Made by a program: the position numbers and the translations under genes. Shown in pieces: positions 26,782 to 35,263 of a stretch of 64,000 nt of DNA; position 1 is the first letter of the stretch, and each line of letters begins with the position of its first letter. The notes below the pieces were generated by a model. The model was not told where the DNA came from. It worked only from the letters and a program-made list of their open reading frames with translations, and did not search any database. Source of the DNA: Arthrobacter sunyaminii (GTDB taxonomy: Bacteria > Actinomycetota > Actinomycetes > Actinomycetales > Micrococcaceae); the NCBI RefSeq assembly GCF_018866305.1, contig NZ_CP076456.1, positions 2,852,001-2,916,000 on the forward strand. The letters run 5' to 3'.

Positions 26782-29700
26782 ATGGCACTGACTATTTCCT
26801 ACCCCGCGCTTTTGCCCGTTTCTGAGCGCCGCGAAGACATCATGGCGGCTATTGCCGCCAACCAGGTAACGATCATTGCGGGCGAAACCGGTTCCGGCAA
26901 GACCACCCAGATCCCCAAGATGTGCCTGGAACTCGGGCTGGCGGAGAAGGGCCTGATCGGGCACACCCAGCCGCGCCGGCTCGCCGCCCGCACCGTGGCG
27001 GAGCGCATTGCCGAGGAGCTCGACGTCGAACTGGGCGCCGAGGTGGGTTACCAGGTGCGCTTCACCGGCGAGACCAGCCGGCAGACCAAGGTCAAGCTGA
27101 TGACCGACGGCATCCTGCTGGCCGAGATCCAGCATGACCGCAAGCTGAAAAAATACAGCACCATCATCATTGATGAGGCCCACGAGCGCAGCCTGAACAT
27201 CGACTTCATCCTCGGCTACCTGCGCCGGCTGCTGCCGGAACGGCCGGACCTGAAGGTCATCATCACCTCGGCCACCATTGATCCGGAACGTTTCGCCGGG
27301 CACTTCGCCGCGGACGGCAAACCCGCCCCCATCATCGAGGTGTCCGGGCGCACGTTCCCGGTGGAAATCCGTTACCGTCCGCTCAACCAGCCGGCCGACG
27401 GCGGATCGGACGACGAAGCGATTGATGATGAGCTGGAGGAAGACCGCGATCCGGTGGACGCAGTCTGCGACGCCGTCGAGGAACTCTCCCGCGAAGCTCC
27501 CGGGGACATCCTGATCTTCTTCTCCGGGGAGCGCGAAATCCGTGACGCCGCCGACGCCCTGCGCTCCTCCGTGCAGCGGGTGCCCCGCCTGGCCAACACT
27601 GAAATCCTGCCCCTGTACGCCAGGCTTTCCCTGGCAGACCAGCACAAGGTCTTCCACCCCGGCAAGCACCGGCGCATCATCCTGGCCACCAACGTTGCCG
27701 AGACGTCGCTGACCGTGCCGGGCATCAAATACGTCATCGACACCGGCACCGCCCGCATCTCCCGGTACTCGCACCGCACCAAGGTTCAGCGCCTGCCGAT
27801 CGAGCGCATCTCCCAGGCCTCCGCCAATCAGCGTTCAGGCCGCTGCGGCCGCGTCTCCGACGGCATCGCCATCCGTCTCTACTCCCAGGAGGATTTCAAG
27901 TCCCGTCCTGAATTCACGGATCCCGAGATCCTGCGCACCAACCTTGCCGCCGTCATCCTGCAGATGGCCGCCATGGGCGTGGCCAAGGGGCCCAAGGACG
28001 TGGCGGATTTCCCGTTTGTCCAGCCCCCGGATTCCAAAGCCATCAACGACGGCGCCACTCTCCTGAAGGAACTCGGCGCCCTGCAGCCGGCCGGCGGCAT
28101 CACCCCGGTGGGCCGCAAGCTCTCCCAGCTGCCGGTTGACCCGCGGCTGGGCCGGATGATCGTGGAGGCCGGCGCGCGGGGCTGCGCCAAGGAAGTCATG
28201 GTGCTCACCGCCGCGCTGACCATCCAGGATCCGCGTGAGCGTCCCTCGAAGGACGACGCCGCCCGCGCCCAAAAGGCCGCAGAGCTGCACAAACGCTTCG
28301 TGGACGAAAACTCGGACTTCACCGGCTACCTGAACCTGTGGCGCTACGTGCAGGAGAAGCAGAAGGAACTCTCGTCGTCGGCTTTCCGCCGGTTGTGTAA
28401 AAACGAGTTCCTGAACTATCTGCGCATCCGCGAGTGGCAGGACCTGTTTACCCAGCTGCGCCAGATCGCCAAGCCGCTGGGCATCACCCTCTCCCCCGGC
28501 CCGGTGGACCCGGTGGCTCACGACAAAGAAATCCATATGAGCCTGCTGGCCGGCCTGCTCAGCCACATCGGTCTCTACGACCAGCGCAAGCGGGAGTACT
28601 CCGGCGCCCGCGGCACACGCTTTGCGGTCTTCCCGGGATCGGCCCTGTTCAAGAAGACACCGGACTGGGTGATGGCCGCCGAGCTGGTGGAAACTTCCCG
28701 GCTTTGGGCCCGCGTGGCCGCCAAGTTTGACCCGCTGTGGGTGGAGGAAGTGGCTCCCCATCTGATCAAGCGTTCCTACAGTGAACCGCACTGGTCCAAG
28801 AGCCGCGGCTCCGTCATGGCTTATGAAAAGGTGACCCTCTACGGTGTCCCCGTCATCCCCCAGCGCAGCATCAACTATGGCCGCGTGGATCCGGAACTCT
28901 CCCGGGAGATGTTTATCCGCCATGCCCTGGTGGAAGGTGACTGGCGCACCCACCACAAGTTCTTCCACCGCAACCAGGCGCTGCTGGCCGAAGTGGAAGA
29001 ACTGGAAAACCGCGTCCGGCGCCGCGGCCTGCGCGTGGATGACGAGACACTGTTCGAGTTCTATGACGAGCGCGTGGGCAAGGACGTGGTCTCCGAGCGG
29101 CACTTCGACAAGTGGTGGAAGAGCGCCCGCCACGAGAACCCGGCGCTGCTGGACTTCGACCCTGATGCGCTGCGCACCGACGACGCTTCCGGACTGGACG
29201 AAAACGACTTCCCCAAGAGCTTCCGCTACGGCGATTTTGACCTGCCGCTGTCCTACGAGTTCTCCCCCGGCGTTGCCGGAGCCGGCGACGGCGTCAGCGT
29301 TGAGGTCCCCGTACTGTTCCTGAACCAGCTGGACCCTGAGCCGTTCAAGTGGCAGATCCCCGGGCTGCGCGCCGAGCTCATCACAGCGCTGATCAAGTCC
29401 CTGCCCAAGGCAATCCGGAAGAACTTCATCCCGGCACCGGACGTGGCGCGTGCGGCTGCGGCCGCCCTGGCCGCTGACTTCGATCCCGCGCAGGACGCGC
29501 TGGAGCCCTCCTTGGAACTGGCGCTGCGCCGGCTCAAGGGCCACATCATTCCGCCCGGCTCCTGGAACTGGGATGCGGTGCCCGAGCACCTGCGCATGAG
29601 CTTCACCGTGGTGGACGGCTCCGGCAAGGTCCTGGACGAAGGAAAGGACCTTGCCGGACTGCAGGAATCCCTCGCCCCCGCCACCCGGCGTGCCATTGCC

Positions 29701-30702
29701 GAATCCCTTGGCGCCACGCCCAAAACCGTTACTCCCAAGGCGGCCGGCAAGCGCGGCGGCAAGCCTTCCGGTCCGGCTGGAAACGCGGGGGCAGGGCAGC
29801 CGGGGGGTGCGGCGTCGTCGGGCCCCTCACTGGCCGAACAGACCGGGCTGACCGAGTGGAGCGTCGGCACCATCGACAAGCAGGTACAGCGGCTCGTGGC
29901 CGGGCACATGGTCACCGGCTATCCCGCACTGGTGGATGAAGGAAAAACTGCCGGGCTGCGCATGTTCCAAAGTGCCGGCGAACAGTCAGTGGCCATGCGC
30001 GGCGGTGTGATCCGGCTGCTGGTGCTGCGGGTTCCCAGCCCGGCGAAATACGTTCTGGAACACCTGAGCAATGCCGAGAAACTGACGTTCAGCCAGAATC
30101 CGCACGGATCGGTGGCGGCCCTGATCGAGGACTGCACCCTGGCCGCCGTGGACAAGCTGACGCCGGAAGCGCTGCCGTGGACCCGCACAGAGTTTGATGA
30201 ACTCTACGAAAAGGTCCGCGCCGAGCTGATCGACACCGTCTTCACGGTGACGGCCACGGTGGAGAAAATCCTGTCCAGCACCCGCCGGATCACCAAGGCG
30301 CTCAAGGGAACGCAGTCCCTGGCCCTCATCAGCGCCCTGAATGACATCCGCGCGCAACTGGATTCCCTGGTGTACCCGGGGTTTGTGGCGCGCACCGGCT
30401 ACGCGCAGCTCACGCACCTCCCCCGTTATCTGGCCGGCATTGAACGGCGGCTGGAGAAACTGCCCACCAATGTGCAGCGTGACGCCCAGCAGATGGCAGT
30501 GGTCCAGGCGCTGGAGGACGACTACGACGACGCCGTTGCGGCGCTGCTGCCCGGCGCAGGGACACCCCCTGCGCTGACCGAAGTCCGCTGGATGATCGAG
30601 GAACTGCGGATCAGCTTCTTCGCACAGGAACTGGGAACCGTGCGGTCGGTATCGGAAAAGAGGATCCGCACGGCCCTGAACGCGGCTCTGGCTCCGTCTT
30701 AG
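26782..30702 (+). CDS. hrpA: ATP-dependent RNA helicase HrpA (DEAH box, long form)
   Basis: A 1306-residue helicase that rescues or remodels ribosome-mRNA complexes in bacteria. Walker A is GETGSGKTT near residues 34-42 and the DEAH box is at 131-134 (IIIDEAHERS). The helicase C domain has NVAETSLTVPGI and QRSGRCGR. HA2 and OB-like parts follow, then the long HrpA-specific DUF3418 C-terminal region from about residue 720, interrupted by an Ala/Gly/Pro-rich linker near residues 1000-1018. Length fits the E. coli-type long form (about 1300). The ATG at 26782 follows GGGAG. A longer upstream reading in the same frame overlaps the WYL gene and was rejected. Confidence 0.96.
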   Translation: MALTISYPALLPVSERREDIMAAIAANQVTIIAGETGSGKTTQIPKMCLELGLAEKGLIGHTQPRRLAARTVAERIAEELDVELGAEVGYQVRFTGETSRQTKVKLMTDGILLAEIQHDRKLKKYSTIIIDEAHERSLNIDFILGYLRRLLPERPDLKVIITSATIDPERFAGHFAADGKPAPIIEVSGRTFPVEIRYRPLNQPADGGSDDEAIDDELEEDRDPVDAVCDAVEELSREAPGDILIFFSGEREIRDAADALRSSVQRVPRLANTEILPLYARLSLADQHKVFHPGKHRRIILATNVAETSLTVPGIKYVIDTGTARISRYSHRTKVQRLPIERISQASANQRSGRCGRVSDGIAIRLYSQEDFKSRPEFTDPEILRTNLAAVILQMAAMGVAKGPKDVADFPFVQPPDSKAINDGATLLKELGALQPAGGITPVGRKLSQLPVDPRLGRMIVEAGARGCAKEVMVLTAALTIQDPRERPSKDDAARAQKAAELHKRFVDENSDFTGYLNLWRYVQEKQKELSSSAFRRLCKNEFLNYLRIREWQDLFTQLRQIAKPLGITLSPGPVDPVAHDKEIHMSLLAGLLSHIGLYDQRKREYSGARGTRFAVFPGSALFKKTPDWVMAAELVETSRLWARVAAKFDPLWVEEVAPHLIKRSYSEPHWSKSRGSVMAYEKVTLYGVPVIPQRSINYGRVDPELSREMFIRHALVEGDWRTHHKFFHRNQALLAEVEELENRVRRRGLRVDDETLFEFYDERVGKDVVSERHFDKWWKSARHENPALLDFDPDALRTDDASGLDENDFPKSFRYGDFDLPLSYEFSPGVAGAGDGVSVEVPVLFLNQLDPEPFKWQIPGLRAELITALIKSLPKAIRKNFIPAPDVARAAAAALAADFDPAQDALEPSLELALRRLKGHIIPPGSWNWDAVPEHLRMSFTVVDGSGKVLDEGKDLAGLQESLAPATRRAIAESLGATPKTVTPKAAGKRGGKPSGPAGNAGAGQPGGAASSGPSLAEQTGLTEWSVGTIDKQVQRLVAGHMVTGYPALVDEGKTAGLRMFQSAGEQSVAMRGGVIRLLVLRVPSPAKYVLEHLSNAEKLTFSQNPHGSVAALIEDCTLAAVDKLTPEALPWTRTEFDELYEKVRAELIDTVFTVTATVEKILSSTRRITKALKGTQSLALISALNDIRAQLDSLVYPGFVARTGYAQLTHLPRYLAGIERRLEKLPTNVQRDAQQMAVVQALEDDYDDAVAALLPGAGTPPALTEVRWMIEELRISFFAQELGTVRSVSEKRIRTALNAALAPS

Positions 30703-30718
30703 GCCGCAGATCCCTCCG

Positions 30719-30803
30719 CTTTGGGCAATCGCTGCCAGTTTGGGAAATCCCTGCCGGTCCGCACCGGCAGCAAAGGCCCAAAGTGGTTGCGGAATCCCAA
30801 ACC
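30719..30803. repeat. Four-copy TTTGGG...CTGCCGG intergenic repeat (two direct, two inverted)
   Basis: Two direct copies on the plus strand (30719-30738 and 30738-30757) and two on the minus strand (30764-30783 and 30785-30803) share the pattern TTTGGG, seven or so bases, then CTGCCGG or a variant. The inner copies form a perfect eight-base stem CTGCCGGT/ACCGGCAG with a four-base loop at 30751-30770. It sits between the convergent hrpA and HIT genes, before their shared terminator. Its function is unknown. Confidence 0.6.
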
Positions 30804-30831
30804 GGTTGCCAGGCCGCGGCGCAATAAAAAG

Positions 30832-30853
30832 AGGGGCGGGTTTCCCCGCCCCT
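30832..30853. terminator. Bidirectional terminator between hrpA and the HIT gene
   Basis: AGGGGCGGG and CCCGCCCCT form a nine-base-pair stem around a TTTC loop. An A-rich tract lies on the left and a T run on the right, suiting termination from both convergent genes. Confidence 0.8.
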
Positions 30854-30873
30854 TTGCCGATCTGAGCTGCCCG

Positions 30874-31302
30874 CTACGCCTCCGGCACGAACTCCCCGTG
30901 TCCGGCGGCCCGCAGCGCCCCGCGGAGCTTCTGGGCATTGGCGTCCATGCGTTCCGGGTCGGGATTGGACTCGGCCCTGCTGAAGTCGAAGTCCTGCAGG
31001 GAGTTCGCGGGCCAGACATGCAGGTGAAGGTGATCAATCTCGAACCCGGCAATGCTCAGTCCGGCCCGCTCCGAGCCGAAGGCGGCAACCTGCGCCTGTC
31101 CAATAACCTGTGCCACGGCAGTGAGTTTCTGCACCAGATCAGCCGGAGCATCCGTCCACTTGTCGACCTCGAGCCGGGGCACCACCAGAGTGTGTCCGTC
31201 GGTGAGCGGACCGATGCTGAGGAACGCCACCACGTCCTCGTCCTTCCAGACAAAGCGGCCGGGAATCTCGCCGTTGATGATCTTGGTGAACAGGGTGGGC
31301 AT
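30874..31302 (-). CDS. HIT family nucleotide-binding protein
   Basis: A 142-residue histidine-triad hydrolase/transferase. The catalytic triad is in IDHLHLHVWPAN near residues 98-109 (HxHxH). The N-terminus is TLFTKIINGEIPGRFVWKDE, standard for the HINT/FHIT-like bacterial branch. Such proteins hydrolyse phosphoramidate or dinucleoside polyphosphate substrates. The ATG at 31302 follows AAGGAG at six bases; the reading frame stays open upstream, but the extra residues are low-complexity. Confidence 0.92.
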   Translation of the reverse strand: MPTLFTKIINGEIPGRFVWKDEDVVAFLSIGPLTDGHTLVVPRLEVDKWTDAPADLVQKLTAVAQVIGQAQVAAFGSERAGLSIAGFEIDHLHLHVWPANSLQDFDFSRAESNPDPERMDANAQKLRGALRAAGHGEFVPEA

Positions 31303-31437
31303 GGGTGCTCCTTGCGGGGGCTGGGAGGTGGATGGCGGGGTTGCGGCGCCGCTTGATACATCGGATTGCTGCCTGGTTGCAGGCACCTTCAAGCGCAGGG
31401 GCGGCGGAACGGGACGGCCGGTAATCATGCTTAGACG

Positions 31438-32310
31438 CTATCGCTTTTTGACCGCCCCCGGCCATTCCCCCGCCTGTGTTCCCAGGGCAATCGGGGATCC
31501 TTTGGTGGAGGACCACTGGGACCAGGACCCGGGATAAAGGGCCGCCCGGTAGCCGGCCAGCTCCAGGGCCACGACATCGTGGGCAGCACTGACACCGGAT
31601 CCGCAGTACACGGCCACGGGATCGCCTTTTCGAACACCCAGTGCCTCGTACGCTGTCCGCAGCTCCTCCGGCGGGCGGAAGGTGCCGTCCTCGGCAAGGT
31701 TCCCCGCGGCAGGAGCATTCACGGCTCCGGGAATATGCCCCGCCCGTGGATCCACCGGTTCGCGGTCTCCGCGGTAGCGTTCCTTTGCCCTCGCATCGAT
31801 CAGGCGCCCGCTTGCCACAACTGCGGGGACGTCCCACATTTCCACCACCGGCATACGGCCCCAGGAGAGCTCGACGTTCCCGGGGTCGGGCACCACAGGT
31901 CCGCCCTGCAGAGCGAAACCGGCCCGGTGCCAGGCGACGACGCCGCCGTCGAGCAGGTAAACGGAGTCCAGCCCGGCGTGGCGCAGCAGCCACCAGGCGC
32001 GCGCTGCCGACGTGCCGCTGACGGCGTCGTACACCACCACGGTGTCCCCGGGGTTGATGCCCCAGCCGCGGACCGTGCGGTGAAAGTCTTCCGGCGCGGG
32101 CAGCGGATGCCGGCCCGCGGAACCGTTCCCCGCCGGAGCGGCCAGTTCCTTTTCCAGGTCCACGTAGACAGCACCCGGAATGTGCCCGCGCTCGTACTGC
32201 TTGTGCCCGTCGGTGTGTCCCAGCGCCCACCTCACGTCCAGCAGCACCACCGGCTCACCGCTGGCCAGGAGTTCCTGCAGGGACTGAACGCTGATGACCG
32301 GCCCGCTCAT
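31438..32310 (-). CDS. Thiosulfate/3-mercaptopyruvate sulfurtransferase (tandem rhodanese)
   Basis: A 290-residue protein with two rhodanese domains. The first (residues about 5-130, RGHIPGAVYVDLE) is inactive-looking. The second (residues about 150-275, GHIPGAVNAPA) holds the active-site loop CGSGVSAAH near residue 236, with catalytic cysteine. The CGSGV(T/S) loop favours 3-mercaptopyruvate or thiosulfate as sulfur donor. Its start overlaps the stop of the upstream metallo-beta-lactamase-fold gene (ATGA), so the two are co-translated. Confidence 0.92.
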   Translation of the reverse strand: MSGPVISVQSLQELLASGEPVVLLDVRWALGHTDGHKQYERGHIPGAVYVDLEKELAAPAGNGSAGRHPLPAPEDFHRTVRGWGINPGDTVVVYDAVSGTSAARAWWLLRHAGLDSVYLLDGGVVAWHRAGFALQGGPVVPDPGNVELSWGRMPVVEMWDVPAVVASGRLIDARAKERYRGDREPVDPRAGHIPGAVNAPAAGNLAEDGTFRPPEELRTAYEALGVRKGDPVAVYCGSGVSAAHDVVALELAGYRAALYPGSWSQWSSTKGSPIALGTQAGEWPGAVKKR

Positions 32311-32975
32311 ACCTCGACCGACTCTCCGGGGGACAGATGCCGGTACACGGTTCCGTACAGTTCGCCGAAACGGGTCACATGGCTCTCGGCGATCCCCAGG
32401 CCGCGCTCATTCAACAGGGCGTCGTGGATGGGATAGGCACGCTCGGCCCCGGAAGCGATGACAAAGTCGATGACCTCCCCCACCTTGGACCACGGAGCAT
32501 GAATGGGGACCAGCAGGGTCTTCACCGTCAGCCCGTTCGGAATCACGAAGGAATCCCCCGGGTGATAAAGGGTGCCGTCAATCAGGTAGCCGATGTTGGC
32601 CACCAGGGGCACCAGCGGATGGATGAGGGCGTGCTGGCCGCCGAAGGACCGCACCTCGAAGCCCGCTGCCGAAAAAGCACTGTTGGGTTCGACGTCGATG
32701 ATCCGGTCATCAGCGTCGTTGCCGTTCGCGGCTGATGCCGACCGCAGCTCTGCGGCCAGGGCCGCCGGCGCGTGAAGCACCAGCTCCGTGTTCGCGGCCA
32801 GCACGGCCAGAACACGGTCCCGGTCCAGGTGATCGGCGTGTTCGTGGGTAATCAGGACCGCTGAAGCGCCGTCCAGGGCTTCCTCCACTTCGGAGAAGGA
32901 CCCGGGATCCAAGACGAGGACGTTGCCGTCACGCTCCAGACGCACGCAGGAATGGGTGTACTTGGTCAGATTCAT
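32307..32975 (-). CDS. Metallo-beta-lactamase-fold metal-dependent hydrolase (UlaG-like)
   Basis: A 222-residue MBL-fold protein of the short UlaG/YtkL type. It starts MNLTKYTHSCVRLE and carries the metal motif THEHADHLD near residues 49-57 (HxHxDH), GQHALIHP, GDSFVIP with metal Asp near residue 145, and a C-terminal histidine in YPIHDALLNE. The substrate is unknown. The ATG at 32975 lies six bases downstream of a -10-like hexamer, so the mRNA may be leaderless. It forms an operon with the rhodanese and is divergent from zur. Confidence 0.87.
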   Translation of the reverse strand: MNLTKYTHSCVRLERDGNVLVLDPGSFSEVEEALDGASAVLITHEHADHLDRDRVLAVLAANTELVLHAPAALAAELRSASAANGNDADDRIIDVEPNSAFSAAGFEVRSFGGQHALIHPLVPLVANIGYLIDGTLYHPGDSFVIPNGLTVKTLLVPIHAPWSKVGEVIDFVIASGAERAYPIHDALLNERGLGIAESHVTRFGELYGTVYRHLSPGESVEV

Positions 32976-32981
32976 AGGGTC

Positions 32982-32987
32982 ACAGTA
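32982..32987 (-). promoter_or_regulatory. Candidate -10 box for leaderless MBL-fold gene transcript
   Basis: TACTGT on the minus strand is followed by six bases and the ATG at 32975, placing transcription start at the start codon. No ribosome-binding site is seen and no good -35 box. Confidence 0.45.
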
Positions 32988-33156
32988 CCCCTGCGCACCT
33001 GTCCTTGGCCGGACAATTCCCCGTGACCCGCGGGGCCGGCCGCAGGCCCGGTGCGATAATCTGGAAGTTGCGCCGGCGGTACCGGTTGCGGAGAGTCCAT
33101 GTTGGGCTTGTCCCCCGGGGCCTGCAGGCACCGCCACCACTGTTCCAAGGAGGAGC

Positions 33157-33579
33157 ATGTCATCCGAGACGTCCCGCCCAGTGAAGCGGCAACCGGAGCA
33201 GCGGGTCACCCGCCAGCGGATCGCCGTCGGCCGGACCCTGGATGAGCTGGATGATTTCGTCAGCACCCAGGAGCTCTACCGGCTGCTGCACGAGCGCGGA
33301 GACAGCGTCTCCCTGGCCACCACCTACCGCATCCTGCAGTCAATGGCGGAAGAAAACCAGGTGGATGTCCTCCGCACCGGCGACGGCGAAGCGCTCTACC
33401 GCCGCTGCGCCGTCGAGCACCACCACCATCACCTGGTGTGCCGCAACTGCGGAAAGGCTGTGGAAGTGGAGGCGCCCGCCGTGGAGGCCTGGGCTTCCGG
33501 GCTCGGGGCCCAGTACGGGTTCACGGACGTGGCCCACACGGTGGAGATCTTCGGCCTCTGCCCGGACTGCAGCGCCTAG
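33157..33579 (+). CDS. zur: Fur-family metalloregulator, probably Zur
   Basis: A 140-residue Fur-fold repressor. The winged HTH covers residues about 15-75 (STQELYRLLHERGDSVSLATTYRILQ). The metal-sensing part has EHHHHHLVCRNCG near residues 88-100 and a C-terminal CPDC, giving the two CxxC pairs of the structural zinc site. Assignment to Zur rather than Fur rests on its tail-to-tail position, six bases from the znuBCA operon, and a palindrome in front of znuA. The ATG follows AAGGAGGAG. Confidence 0.88.
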   Translation: MSSETSRPVKRQPEQRVTRQRIAVGRTLDELDDFVSTQELYRLLHERGDSVSLATTYRILQSMAEENQVDVLRTGDGEALYRRCAVEHHHHHLVCRNCGKAVEVEAPAVEAWASGLGAQYGFTDVAHTVEIFGLCPDCSA

Positions 33580-33585
33580 GGCGGG

Positions 33586-34461
33586 CTACGCCCGGACTGT
33601 TGCGCCCGTCTGTGCCCGTCCCTTTGTCCGCATCCGCTTTATCAGCCGGCAGACGAGGTAGATCAGGAACGAGATGGTGGTGATGTAGGGGCTGATCGAG
33701 ATCCGCCCGCCCAGCGCCAGCAGGATTCCGCCCACCGCCGAGGTCACGGCAAACGCAACACTGAGCAGCACGACGAGCCGCGGCGAGGATGTCACCAGCA
33801 GTGCGGCGGCCGACGGCGTGATCAGCAGCGAGAGCACGAGCAGCGCACCCACCACCTGGATGGACAGGGCCACTGAGAGCCCCAGCAGGATCATGAAGAC
33901 AATGGACAAAACGCGCACGGGAACACCGCGGGCTTCTGCCAGTTCCGGGTCCGCGCTGGCAAAGGTCAGCGGCCGCCAGATCAGGACGAGTCCGGCTATG
34001 ACGACGACGGCGGTGCCGGCCAGCAGGTTCAGCTGCACGGTGTCGACGGCAACGATTTGCCCGGTGAGCAAACCGAACTTATTGGCCGAACGGCCCTCAT
34101 AAAGGCCCAGGAACAGGATGCCCAGGCCCAGGCCGAAGGGCATGATTACTCCGGTCACGGAGTTCCTGTCACGGGCCTTGAGCCCCATCACGGCGAGCAG
34201 CACTGCTGCGGCCACGGAGCCTGCCAGAGACCCGATCACCACGTTGGCGCCGATCAGCAGGGCAAAGGCTGCGCCGGCGAAGGACAGTTCGGCGATGCCG
34301 TGCACAGCAAAGGCGAGGTCCCGCATCAGGACAAAGGTGCCGATCAGGCCGCCTACCAGTCCAAGGATGGCTGCCGCCCAGATGGAGTTGGCCACCAGGG
34401 GCAGCAGCTGCCCGTAGTCGCTGAAGTCAAAGATGGCGGAGAAGTAATCACGCAAGTCCAT
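33586..34461 (-). CDS. znuB: Zinc ABC transporter permease ZnuB
   Basis: A 291-residue ABC-3 family permease with about eight membrane spans. Typical motifs are SIWAAAILGLVGGLIGTFVLMRDLAFAVHGIAE near the N-terminus (residues about 20-50) and QVVGALLVLSLLITPSAAALL near residue 220. It forms the metal channel with ZnuC and ZnuA. The ATG at 34461 lies six bases after GAGG and overlaps the end of znuC. Another ATG two codons upstream is possible. Confidence 0.92.
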   Translation of the reverse strand: MDLRDYFSAIFDFSDYGQLLPLVANSIWAAAILGLVGGLIGTFVLMRDLAFAVHGIAELSFAGAAFALLIGANVVIGSLAGSVAAAVLLAVMGLKARDRNSVTGVIMPFGLGLGILFLGLYEGRSANKFGLLTGQIVAVDTVQLNLLAGTAVVVIAGLVLIWRPLTFASADPELAEARGVPVRVLSIVFMILLGLSVALSIQVVGALLVLSLLITPSAAALLVTSSPRLVVLLSVAFAVTSAVGGILLALGGRISISPYITTISFLIYLVCRLIKRMRTKGRAQTGATVRA

Positions 34462-35263
34462 GGTCATCCTCGCTCTCGCCGTGGACATGGGTGGTCGCAT
34501 CGGGGATGCCGAGGACCACAATGCGGCCGTGGCTGCGCAGTACCTCCACCCGGCTTCCGTACATTTCCGAGAGCACGTCCGAGCGCAGCACCTCAGACGG
34601 CGTGCCGGTGCGGAAGGTGCCGCCGGCCAGGTACAGCACCCGGTCCACGTAATCAATGACGGGGTTGATCTCGTGGGTCACGAACACCACGGCCGAACCC
34701 TGTTCATGACAGCGCCGGTCAATCAGTGAGCTGATGGCCTGCTGGTGATGCAGATCAAGGGACAGCAGGGGTTCATCGCACAGCAGGAGGTCGGGATCGG
34801 TGGCCAGTGCCTGCGCGGCCCGCAGCCGCTGGACTTCGCCGCCGGAGAGCAGGCCCACCGGTTCATTGGCGTAACGCGTGGCACCGACCTGTTCCAGGAG
34901 TTCATCCACCCGCCGGCGGACCGGGGCGCGCTTCAGCCGAAGCCCCCATTTGTTGCCGTCGACGCCGAGTCCCACGAGGTCGCGCGCCCGCAGCGGCGTC
35001 CCGGGGCCGAAGGCCTTCTGCTGGGGAATATAACCGATGTCGGCGCTGCCCCGCTGGGCGGGTTTTCCGTTGATCTCCACGGTTCCCCGGCTCAGCTGCT
35101 GCAGACCCAGCAGGACTTTCAGGAAGCTGGTCTTGCCGGAACCGTTGGGGCCCAGCACCGTAAGGAATTCACCGGGTTTGATGTCCAGGTCCAGGCCGTC
35201 CCAAAGAGTGCGCTGCCCGTAGGTCAAGCCGGCATTCCGGAGCCGGACAACGGGACCGGTCAC
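34448..35263 (-). CDS. znuC: Zinc ABC transporter ATP-binding protein ZnuC
   Basis: A 271-residue ABC ATPase. Walker A is GPNGSGKT near residues 39-46, the signature is LLSGGEVQRLRAAQAL near residues 137-152, and Walker B is LLLCDEPLLSLD. The C-terminal tail ends in HVHGESEDDHG, a His/Asp-rich stretch that may touch metal. It overlaps znuA upstream and znuB downstream, a fully coupled operon. Confidence 0.92.
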   Translation of the reverse strand: MTGPVVRLRNAGLTYGQRTLWDGLDLDIKPGEFLTVLGPNGSGKTSFLKVLLGLQQLSRGTVEINGKPAQRGSADIGYIPQQKAFGPGTPLRARDLVGLGVDGNKWGLRLKRAPVRRRVDELLEQVGATRYANEPVGLLSGGEVQRLRAAQALATDPDLLLCDEPLLSLDLHHQQAISSLIDRRCHEQGSAVVFVTHEINPVIDYVDRVLYLAGGTFRTGTPSEVLRSDVLSEMYGSRVEVLRSHGRIVVLGIPDATTHVHGESEDDHGLA

